Shown: positions 48,761 through 60,700 of the stretch, one piece after another
Layout: each line of letters opens with the position of its first letter
Position numbering within the stretch: position 1 is the stretch's first letter
Origin: Dendrolimus kikuchii
Taxonomy: Eukaryota; Arthropoda; Insecta; Lepidoptera; Lasiocampidae
Assembly: GCA_019925095.2 (NCBI GenBank)
Contig: CM034412.1
Coordinates: 8,925,501-8,989,500 of the forward strand
Length of the DNA: 64,000 nucleotides
Reading direction: 5' to 3'
Notes under the pieces: generated by a model
What the model saw: only the letters and a program-made list of their open reading frames with translations
Told to the model about the DNA's origin: nothing
Database searches by the model: none
Translations under genes and position numbers: made by a program

Positions 48761-50129
48761 TTTGTGTGTAGATTATACATTGCCTCCTGTCGCCAGGTGT
48801 TAATAACAATGGCAAATGGGGAAATTTTTTGAAAGATTCGGACGTAACAATTTCTCTCCATCATTCTTAACTTTTATAGATTATTTAAATAGCTGTTGAG
48901 TTTTTGAAGTATATTCTTAGACAAATATTAAACATGTTATATTTTATAGATTATAAATATATAAACATAAAATGCCTAGTATTTGCCATTTTGTAACACT
49001 ATTCGTAATAGTATTCTATATAGCCATCGTCGCTACTGAATATCTTCTTTCATAATCAAATTGTTATTATTCTTAGTTTCATATTTATGAATATATAAGA
49101 AAACTTGATCTGAATTAGAAAAGAAAAGGTTCGATTTTAGTTTATACCTATCCGTTTAAATGAGCCGGCGCTAGGTTTATATAGAGTGAGCTATATTTAT
49201 AAATACTTACGAAAAATATATTTAGTTGTTCTCTAGTCTAAAATTAGCTTGTAATTACTTCTTACAATTACAAAAACACATGTACGATTTCTCATATTTT
49301 TTTTAGATTCAAATACATTAAGTATTCTTCCATAACTGTTATTAATATATACGAGAAAGAAGCTATATTTTTAGTATGTAGTAGATAGATTGAAACACTA
49401 AAAATATTTTTAAATATATTATTATTATACTGTAAGGTGCTTGTGAGAACGGAGTCCCAAAGATTGCTTAGAAATTATTTGAAAGGATTTGATTAGTGTT
49501 AAGGAGTATTTATTGTTTTTTTTTTTTATAAATTTCTGATCTTTGTGGCTCCGTTTTTATCTTGTTATATATTTGTGCCAACTTTGACTGTTCTCTAAAA
49601 TACACTTAGTATCCCAATGATTCGTTGAATAACTTAAAACTATTCGAATGGCTAAATTTTGACTATGTAGTACTTTACATATCGAATGTGAGTTGGTATA
49701 AATATTTTAAAATTTTAAAGTCTATTTACTTTTTCAGTATTAGGTTATATATTTAAGACTTGAAAAGTAATATATAATGACATAATAAATATATTTTTTG
49801 TGAAAGGTTTGTTATCCCTGACCTCTTTGAGTCTAGTCGGGATCGTCTGCCGTGATGCAATATTTTTTTTAAATTTATGAATAAAACAATAAGCAGAAGC
49901 AATAATTATTACTAAAGATAGAGGGAGGACAGGGATCGTAAACTTTTTTTAATAGTTTATTGTCTAATTTAGATTGATAGGAACTTTGCGATTCGCATAT
50001 TTTATTGGTCTCTTTTAGCTGTAATAACATAAAGATATATTTTATATAGAGTGAAATGTTTGTATTTGCCTTTTTTGTTAATTTTAGTTTCGCATTAGAA
50101 TAAAATAAAGCTTTGTCCCTAATATAGTT
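48761..50129. other. AT-rich spacer between duplication units
   Basis: Very AT-rich, no frame. Could be 3' UTR of MTHFSD or intergenic. Confidence 0.35.
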
Positions 50130-50545
50130 TGCATTGGTTTTTAGTTATTGTCACGTGTGTTATTCCATAAAGTCTTCATAGAGGAACACACATTTGGATG
50201 TGGTTATGCACATCGGAGCCAACCCACAATTTTGACAAAACTTAAATAAATACTCAGTCTCAAATCGCGTGTTTTATATTATGTGCTAAAAAGATCTAAG
50301 CTATTTATTATCAACATTCTTCGAACATATTTTTGAAAAGCAGGTTTCCTTGGCTGTTTCATATAACTTATAAATACTTTAATTATCTCATAACTGTCAT
50401 CCTGTGGGCTAGTTTCGATTCGCTATATATAAATACGTCCATTTATGTATGTATATACTTTGTTAAAACGTTATGTTTTCTTATTTTATAATATTTAATT
50501 AACGATGTAAAACAAGCATGGATGGATGGATTTTTTGTTTTTTAT
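50130..50545 (+). repeat. diverged direct duplication, unit 2
   Basis: Second unit of the 48363-48760 duplication, about 1.77 kb downstream, by eye 70-75% alike. Preceded by AATAAAGC at 50105. Confidence 0.75.
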
Positions 50546-50899
50546 TTTTTTTTAATAAATTTATTAAACACTTATTTTTCGTTTTCTTTTGATTAGCGTG
50601 ATGTGTGGAACGTGTGAGGTTTGATTCTTAATACTAGTTGATAATGTTTGAAATGTTTCTTGTTGTGGTTTTGTTTTAGCAGTTTGCTGTTTAGTGGTTG
50701 AGGATGAACATTAAAGTCTATTTTTTATAATATATTCATCTTTCATTTCAAATTAACCCTGCAAAAAAAACATCTATAAACCTAATTGGTTAAAACGGGA
50801 ATACGGGTAAATCAAAATTAAACTTTATATTAAATATATATAAATAATATGTGTACTTTTGTCTTATTTCTGTCTATTGTACATACCATTTCAAAAATT

Positions 50900-50923
50900 T
50901 ATATACATATATATATGTATATA

Positions 50924-50964
<41 letters not shown>

Positions 50965-51072
50965 ATATATATGTGTGTGTGTGTGTATACATATATATAT
51001 GTATATATATATACATATATATATGTATATATATATACATATATATATGTATATATATATATATATATATAC
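50900..51072. repeat. TA/TG microsatellite
   Basis: About 170 bp of mixed (TA)n, (TATG)n and (TG)n. The Tyr/Ile/Val-only frames here on both strands are by-products of the repeat. Confidence 0.95.
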
Positions 51073-51628
51073 ACTATTTTTATTCTAGTTATATTGCAAA
51101 ATTCTGTATATTGTCTTTTGTACTTAAACTTCTTGAATTGTATCTTAATGTTCAGCAATAAAGTATATTCTATTCTAAATAAAAAAAAAATCATCAAGTT
51201 TTTTATATTAAAACTCAAGAAAGGACTGATAATGACGATCTATTTAAGGGTTTAGGGGCTTTTACATATACGGGTCTGTTCTATCGAGCTGGTGTTCCGT
51301 ATCCAAAATCTCCAATTTTAAAATAATCTAGTACAAACCTTAAGCAAACTAGGTTTTTTAGTGATCCAAAACGAGGGTGTGGCAGTTCGAAAACAAGATT
51401 TAAGAAATTCAATATACACAATTCTACCTTTAAAATATTATCCTGCAATTATAACTATTGTTAAATTTTAACTGTTATACATTTTTGAAAATTGCACAGC
51501 AAGTAAGTCACTTTGACTTCCCCCAAAAATCTCGATATCTGACATGCGTTTTCAGAGTTACATTCGATACAGGACGATTGTAATTCCTATGGTATTTATA
51601 CTCTGCGAAACGAACGCTAAAATAATAT

Positions 51629-51720
51629 AACCAACAAAACAAATAATTACACCAACAAATCGATTAACTAAACCAACAAACCGAATACCTAAACCAACAA
51701 ATCGAATAATGAAAACAACA
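51629..51720. repeat. 21-bp tandem repeat next to the protease 3' end
   Basis: CCAAC cores recur at exactly 21-bp steps (51631, 51652, 51673, 51694, with a weak one at 51715). Unit like AACCAACAAATCGAATAACTA. Confidence 0.85.
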
Positions 51721-51737
51721 AAACAATTTAAAAGCTA

Positions 51738-51743
51738 TTTATT
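51738..51743 (-). promoter_or_regulatory. polyadenylation signal of the protease-homolog gene
   Basis: TTTATT on the plus strand (AATAAA on minus) begins 9 bases beyond the stop codon at 51752. The 3' UTR is therefore probably under 40 bases and ends at the edge of a 21-bp tandem repeat. Confidence 0.55.
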
Positions 51744-51751
51744 GAAAAGAA

Positions 51752-54700
51752 CTATTCATCGGGCTCGTTTATGTTCTCATCTTTACTGGACTCGTAAAAC
51801 ACTTCCCCTTTCATGTCAACCTTTGGCTGCTTGTTGTCAGCCTTTACTTTCTTCGCTTTATTCTTCCTATGTTTCTTAGATTTCTTCTTGCTCTTGTCTT
51901 CTTTATTCTTCTCTTTTTTTGGCTTCGGAGTCGTTTCCTCGCTTTCGCTTGAACTGGTGTCTTCTGTCTTTACGGCTTTATTTTTTCTAAAACATATAAA
52001 TTGTTAATATTTATCTTTACAATTCAGCGGATACATATTTGTGGCTTTTAGTGTCGAAAGCCGGTTGATAGATGTCTCACGCAACCAAAAGACTGGCCTA
52101 TATTTTGGGCAACGCATAATCGTTGCCATACAACGTAGACGCGGCCAGCGTTTTAAGAACGTTCCCAACTGACGATGATTTGGGACCGTATTATTTGTAA
52201 TTTTTTTAAATTATATTGTGGGATATATTATTAGTATATTTTAATTTTATGTTATTTAAAGGTGAATGTATATAAACATGGCCTAAGAACTAAAAAACTT
52301 TTGTATCTTGACACTGAAAGAATAATATATTAGAACAAATGACAATTGCCTCGTAATAAACATTAATAAAAAAATCAGCATTTTACTTTAGATCGCGCCA
52401 CAGTTCATTGTTAGATTTTGAATACACAGATGGCGCACGTGATGGAAAGTAAGTATTTAATATAATTACTTTGTGTTGTAGTTCGCACGAGTTTGACACT
52501 TCATTATATTTAGGCCAATTTGAATAATGACAATAAGTCTTAGATGTGTTATTGTAACTAAAGAATTAATGATTTTTTATTAAAACATTAACGTAGGTCT
52601 ACAGAAAATAATCTAGTAACGCAAACAGCCGCTGTAGTACACAGTACTAATGTGTTGCAAATGTTGCAATTGGTAGCGCCCACATCGTAACACGGGTATT
52701 ACATCTTTAGGTGAGATTAATAAAATTATTATCTAGTACATTAAGGCTACGTTCCATCAGGGACTTACAATGACCGCGATTTTTTCGTTCCACTTGTTTG
52801 CCGGCGTTACATACGTAAACCCAAGTGGAACGGTTATTCGACCCACCTCTTGACATGGGTCGTTGTGTGCGTGTGTGATCGAAAATGAAAACGTCATTAG
52901 TGACGTTTTCGCCACGACCACAACGACCGCGGTCGCCTTGTGGAACGACTAACGGAGCATTTTGGTCGTTGTGAGCTACTAATGGAACGCGCTGTAAAAG
53001 ATTAGTACGCAAATGTGATAAGTCTAAATGTGTTTTGTGTGTATGTGTAAGTTTCTTTTTAATGTAGGTACTGTGACAGCCGGACATTTTCTTTATGAAA
53101 TGGATTCCTGATTATTTCAAATACGGAATGAGGCAACCATTGTTATCATTATTGTTGCCTAGAGACGTCATTATGTAAAAAATATCATATTGTGTGAAAA
53201 TATTATTCTGTGAGCTACGTAATACACAGATTAAATAATTTATGTTACGTGTTTCCTTTCGTTTGAACGACTACGAGGTACCTGTAAATTGAGGCTCGCC
53301 GTGGGGGTCGTTATATGCAGGGCGTTCCATTAGTAGCTCACAACGCCCAAAATGCTCAGTTAGCCGTCCCACCTGGCGACCGCGGTCGTTGTGGTCGTGG
53401 CGAAAACGTCACTAATGACGTCGTCATTTTCGATCACACACAACGACCCATGTCAAGAGGTAGGTCGAATAACCGTTCCACTTGGGTTTACGATTGTAAC
53501 GCCGGCAAGCAAGTGGAACGGGATAAATCGTGATCGTTGTGAGACCCTAATGGAATGTAGCAATTGTGGACAAATCGCCGGGTAAAGAAAACGGAAACAC
53601 GTCAACGCACGAGGTTTCACCGTGGGAACGGTATATTCGTATCAGAGAAGGCAGACCGAAGTTGGTACCACGCCGAACGTTGAAGACGAGGAATAGCATA
53701 GCAGTATATCCTGGTTGTACCATGTGTCTCGTTTGCGAATATAAACTTATATCCTAAATTAGTTTCATTGAAGATATAGATCCCGGTCAGTTCCAAACCG
53801 CTGGCTGTCTCAATACCTATAAAGTTTATTACTGTGAAGTGTTATCAAAAATGCGTTCAGTAGTATTTGTGTGAACGAATAACAAACATCCATTTACCGC
53901 CAAAAACTTTATACATAATGAAAATGAATGAGATTATTAAAATGGTTACATACTTTTGTGCCCTCAGAGCTTGTTGTTCCTCACTGAAAACATTTCAATT
54001 CACATAAAGATACATACATACATACATACATAACTTCACGCCAGTTCCCTTGCGGGGTAGGCACGAACAACAGAGCGCCATTTAGGCCCATTCTTACACA
54101 CCTCACTTGCTTCTTTGACATTCATAACTCTTGTCATGCACACTCGTCTGTTCTTAAGGCTCCTGACATCACCCTCCGCTAGTACACGATCAATTTGATC
54201 ATGGAAGGTGTGTCGTGGCCTTCCACGACTTCCACATAAAGATCATAGATATATAAATGTGAAAGTGGCTGTGTGTTTGCTTGTCCTTTATTCACGGCCT
54301 TAGCATAGTACACATGCCGTCAAACAGTTCAAAACTCGCTAAGTGTGATTGAGCCTCCGCACTTTCGTTGTTGAGTGGGTATCAGCGGTGCAGATTGCAG
54401 TATACATAGAAATTGGGTTGTCGAATCATTTTTTTTTAATAAATGGCAAGATCATATATATATATATATATATATTTAAAAACAAGCTATCTTTATTTTA
54501 TATTTTTTGCTATAATTAAAAATTAGTTTTTGAACCTGAAGTACCTGAGAACCGAAAAGACGCCGACAATTCCCGAACAAACCCCAGCGAGAGTGTGACG
54601 TCACTGTGTGGTTATTACTCATAATAACTTCCTGCCACACAGCTGATGAATGATGTAAAACTTCTTTTGATAACCAAGATGCATACAGTACAAAAAAACT

Positions 54701-57700
54701 CTTTGAGAATGGGAGCATGTTTGTGTCGTGCCTACCTATATGAAGTTTATAAGAGCGAAGCGGCAAGAAAATTTAACCTATAGATATTATTTAAAATTTT
54801 TACCTGTCGTCGCTTTTATCTCCACTAAAAAAATTAAAACATTGAATGAAATAAACATATTTTATTTTGTACGGCACATAATTTTTTTTTTGGTCCGTTG
54901 AGATTTAAAAAAAACCGAATCCTTATAAAATCATCATGTCTACGTAGGTCACATTTATTCTTCTCAAAAACTACAAGCTTAAGTGTTTTCTATGAATACC
55001 GCTACACTTTTTTTTTATTGCAGGGATTCAGCAAACAGGCAGACGTCCCACTTGATGGATAGCGGTTACCATCACCTATGGACATTTGTAACACCAAAGG
55101 TGCTACAAATGCGCTGCTGCTCTCTTAAGGGAGACTGGAACCTGGTCACTAATGCCGGAACACAACTCAACGTTGTTATGGCGACATACTTTAGACCAAG
55201 GGTGGTAGCCATCCAGTCGGGCAAATGCACTGCCACCTGGCTGTGGGTTGTTTTGTCGCCTCTTACGACAGGCCGGCCGCCCGGCCGCAGGAATTAGTAT
55301 TCTTTCTCCGTTCCTGCACGGATAGAGAGCTTTCACTAGTGCAGTGAAAGCGTTAAAGAAATAAAAATCGTTGAAAACACCCTACACAAGGCTGTATCGA
55401 GACACACGGATTCCGACACTAGACAACTTTTAAATATGTAATAGTTGACAACTTTTGTATATTTAGTTTTATTAATTTAGTTTAATTTATAATATACTCT
55501 ATTAAAAATAAACAATTGTAAAATGTCTATTCAGAAGTAAAATATTAAACATAATATCTTACCTATCTTTGTCATCGTCATTTCTTTTGAAAAAATAAAA
55601 TAAAATATATTTGTTAATCAATTGTGAAATATTAAATTGTTTAAAGTTATAATATTAAATTGTTAGATATACTTGTCTGAATCATCATCCCTGTTCTTGC
55701 CACCTTCGTTATCTTCACTGAAAAAAAAACAGAACATTGATTTCTACTAAGTATCTTTGGAGAAAATTTTCGCATTCGAAAAAACCACAATAATTGAACC
55801 CTGCCATGTAATGATGACATTAGACGGATCAACCGAATTGTGAAAATGAAAGAATTCTCACAAGACAAGGAACTGATATCGTGGAAAGACTACACAAATA
55901 AAAATTATATAATAACATCGGTCTCTATCATAGTGTTCTAATCGTTGACAAACCTATTTCACTAGAATCAGTGGCGTAGCTTGCCTGAGACGGGCCCTAT
56001 ATCAAAATGTATTGCGGGGCCCAAAATAAGGGTAAAGTGTTTTATAAAAGAGACAAAAAACGCTTGAATCGAATAAAAATAAATATATATTGATTATAAG
56101 TTATTACTTATACTTAGTGCTCTTAGGTGCTAAGTTAGACAAACAATTCAAATCAAAGATACACTTTTCTCGCCTTTTTTCGCAAAGTTATCTAGCAAAT
56201 CAACTGTAGTTGAAGAATATTTCAGTTTTTTTAGATTTTCTGCCCCTATAGACAATAATGATAAGTTTGATAGCCGTTTCTGTTGGTCCAGAAGTTATTC
56301 CCAAAAATGTTATTAATCTATAAAAGATTGTAGGTAACATTTTAAGAATTTTTGCTTACACACTTTCGGGGCCCCTTGTAGCCTGGAGGCCCAGTATCAT
56401 TGATACGGCAGTAGCTACACCCCTGACTAGAACACAGAGGCTACGGGTTCAAGCAAATTCAAAAGTTTTTATTGAAACGTAACTTTCACTGGAGAACATC
56501 CTTTTGAAGGTCATCCATTTAAATTTTAATTTAACAATAAATTTTGTTTTTACTCTCGTCTGGGTATCTGATACCAGCCCCGCATTATCCATAACACAAA
56601 TGTAATTTGCTTGAAAATATCGAATGTTATGTTTGTCGGTTTGATAGTACTTACTCAACGCCATCCCAGTTCACAGAGAATTCTTCATGAGTAATACCAG
56701 TTCGGAAAACTCTCCTGCAGTTCTCTCTGGAACACGGCAAAGTAAAAAATTCTTTTTAGATCAGCAAATTAGTATAACTTCATGACTAATAACATAATAA
56801 CTAATAATATCAATCCTTAGACGTTTCGCCCCTGTCCTCAAGCTTCCCAATTTTGTTGAAAATTTGACACATAAATTCTCGAAAACATTTACCTCACTTT
56901 TTTTATTGCAGGAGTTCAGCAGACAGGTAGACGGCCCACTTGATGGAAAGCGGTTACCATCGCCTATAGACATTTGCAACACCAAAGGTGCTACAAATGA
57001 AATGCGCTGCTGTTCTCTTAAGGGAGACTGGAATCTGGTTACTAACGCCGGAACTCAACACAAGGTTGTTATGGCGGCATACTCTAGACCAGGGGTGGTC
57101 GACATCCAGTCGAGCAAAGACCCTACCACCTGGCTGTGGGTTGTAAAAGTAAAGTATTTTCTTTATTTCTTTTTATAAATCGAAGATTATAATATTATGC
57201 TTACTCAACGTCCTTATGGATTGCACAAGAGATAAACTGTCGATTCCTGTAAATAGAAGTATACAGGAACGGTCCGTGACAGCTATGAGTCTTCGGGTCA
57301 ATTTTGCACGCTGATATCACGCCAATGACTCTCTCTTTCCCCTGATATTTTACTAGTAATGGTCCTCCGTGGTCATTCTGGAATTTAAAAAAAACCGTTC
57401 CTAATAAACATAATCATAGCATTAAAATCCAAAGCGTACGGAGCTCCTCCTTGAAACTTAACATTCGAGTTACTTCGTTTCTTTTCCATTATGCATGGTC
57501 TTCGGCATCCCTTACTAGGAGACTATTAATTAAATCTCAAATCAATTGATGATAAGCAAGTATTTCTTAGACTTTTTCTCTTTATTGTAAGTATATTTAT
57601 TTCGTTTTCGTGATCTTGGTAAGGAACCATGAAATCTAGGAACTTAACCAATGGTTGTCAATTTTGCCGTTATATGTTTTCGTTTACAAGATTACTATTA

Positions 57701-60700
57701 CTTCTCACAAAATGTCTTTTTTGAGTACCTATATGACTCATACGTGACGTTATTTACTCAAAACAGTAATTTTGTTACAGGTATAAATACCTAATTGTAA
57801 TCTGGTAAACGAAAGTCGAAGCCCTATAATGGCAAAATTGTCAACCTTTGGTTAAGTTGCCATATTTCAAGGAACCGAATGCAAATTATGATTTTAAGAT
57901 GTATTTAAAAATGACAATGACATAGCAAAGACCTAGCATAATAGTATACAATTAAGACTTGTTCAAATTAAAGTAGTATATTCCGCATTAAACTTTGGGC
58001 CTGAGTTACAAATGCAGGCATGAAATTGCTGCATAATATTATATTACCATTTTTCATATAAAACCAAATATTGCTTATCATTTTCTGGGACGCCCTCAAT
58101 TTGACATTTTTTTCATATATGTTGGCATCAAACATATTTATATACACTTTAGCATAGATTACGAGTTAGATTAAGTTAGGTTTTGTAATCTAACAGTAAT
58201 AAATGCTAAAAGTATTTAAGACAATGGGAATGTACGTTACATAACTTTAAATTTCAAAAATCTTCAAGAAAAGACATTTTGAAGTTTTATCTCTGCAATA
58301 TTTCATTTAGTTTAATTTTAAGTCTATTTAAAGATTATATGTTAAATATTATATCTACTGGTGCAACGAAAAAAGTAGCAATTGCGAGTATAGTTTTTGT
58401 TACAACGATAGGTAATTATCCGAAAAGTTCCAAATGCTCAATAGCACCTAGACATTGCTCTAGGAAGAAAATTATGACTTCAAAAGAATTTACTTCACAA
58501 AATCCGCCCTGCATCGTCGATCGTCTAGCAGTGTAGTCATCAGGATCTCGAAGATGTCTTCCAAGATCCACATTGAAAGTGTTACTCGATACTTCTGTGC
58601 CAACGTGATCGGCGACCTCCTCTGCACGTCTACTTTCCACGTCAGTGCAATTTGCATATTTTTTCTATAATTAAAAATGTTGTATGTAAGATTATTATAG
58701 TTGCATGTGACGCGAAGTGTAAAAGACGCAAAGCTCCGCGTGAAAATAAAATATTGCTTGTTTTGTTCACATAAAACATACTTTAGGTATAGGTTTTTTG
58801 TTGAGTTTTAGATATCCATTGTTATATAGATATTAAACACTGTCTTTAAGAAAAGAAGAGATAAATGGACGAAGATACTTTGGTCTGGTGTTACCAATTT
58901 TCATGAACCTCTGATGGATAGATAAATTATGGTTTGAAGTGAAATAAATAAACATAAATATACTATTCATATGAATTTTATGCATTTGTTTTTCTTCTTG
59001 TGGTGTTTTTGTTGTTTTACTTGCATTCGTTATTATTTGATTTTACAATATTTAAATTTACATAAGTTAAACCCTTAAACTCCAAAATTATGTTAAAATG
59101 CCATTAGCTTAACTCAATTTGACTGGTTAAACAGACAACAGAACTCTCACTGATTGAGCATTGATTTTCTTGAGACTTGTGTGATTCATTTCCTAAGAAG
59201 GTCGTGGGGGCACAGGCCAGTTCTGACAAAGAGGACTGTCTTCGACTAGTTAAGTAAATAGCTTAAGAAATTGACGGCACGAGTAGAATACATACATACA
59301 TAACTTCACGCCAGTTCCCTTGCGGGGTAGGCACGAACAACAGAGCGCCATTTAGGCTTATTCTTACACACCTCACTTGCTTCTTTGACATTCATAACTC
59401 TTGTCATGCACGCTCGTCTGTTCTTAAGGCTCCTGACATCACGAGTAGAATGATGTTGGCAAATGTACACACAAAAAAATAACGAAATTGAAAGTTTATG
59501 CAAGGAAGTCGTAAGTATTTTACCCGTTCAAGACCGGAGAAAGAATGTTAATTCGTCTATGCGGGCGGCGGGCGACCTGTCATAAGACCCGACAAAACAA
59601 CCTTGTGTTGTGCTCCGGCATTAATATCCAGGTTCCAGTCCCACCTTCGACACTGGCAGCACATTGATAGTACCTTTGGTGTTGCAAATGTTTATAGGCG
59701 ACAGTAACCACTTTCAATCGGGTGGGCCCCGTCTGCCTCTTAAATCTGCTTCATGCATAAAAATATTTTAATATAACATATAAATAAAGAGAGTGTCGGG
59801 GTGAAGGTAAGGAAAGGAATGCTCAGGTGGTTCGGGTATGTGGAAAGAATGCATGATGAAAGAATGACTAAACAGATATACAATGCAAAAGTGGATGGAT
59901 GTAGAAGTCGTGGAAGGCCACGATACACCTTCCATGATCAAATTGATCGTGTACTAGCAGAAGGTGATGTCAGGAGCCTTAAGAACAGACGAGCGTGCAT
60001 GACGAGAGTTATGAATGTCAAAGAAGCAAGTGAGGTGTGTAAGAATAAGCCTAAATGGCGCTCTGTTGCTCGTGCCTACCCTGCAAGGGAACTGACGTGA
60101 AGTTATGTATGTATGTATATAAATAAATCAAACATTACCAAGCTTTTTAATAAACTTACGTCACATATTTCACTGAGCCGCCTCATCACGTCCTTGGTGC
60201 AGATCATATACTGTTGGATGATGTTCCTGAACCTCTGAGCCCATTTCTTAGCGCACTGTTCGTTGTCCATGATGCATACTTTAGCCTCTTGAAGGCATTT
60301 CGCGTTTTGTGGTATATGAGGCTTTTGTCTTCTGTATACACCCTGCGAAAATATTAACATAGTATTAAAAAGATGTTACTTTAATTCAATTGTTTCTATA
60401 ACAAATAATTTTAATCATTAGGTGACTGTTAAAAATATTTCTTGACAAAATATTTTTGCACTTTTAAATATCTATCTTTACAATATTTAAAACTAAATTC
60501 GCATATTTGGCACTGTTTTACATAAACAGGTCCCATGTATAGAAAGACATACATGTGTCTGTAAACGGGATATCTACCTGTGTAGTCCAGTCTGCCAAAT
60601 TTCATAGTATTATATTTATAAAATTTGTTACATAATTATTATTATACATAGTTATTTTTACCCTTAGACCTGTGAACACTTAAAACATGATAATTGACAA

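Noticed and set aside
50849..51255. Four overlapping frames of 79-134 codons on both strands
   Set aside because: They consist of Tyr, Ile, Val, Cys and His dictated by a TA/TG microsatellite; not coding.
52707..53533. Similar proteins of 126 and 72 codons on opposite strands
   Set aside because: Both are translations of one MITE in inverted copies; terminal inverted repeats and palindromes explain the similarity.
57203..57205. Stop codon GAG TAA ending the protease at the close of exon 57377-57205
   Set aside because: The sequence GA|gtaagc is a good donor and the next five exons and the last exon continue in phase 2 with consistent composition; a short form ending here remains possible.
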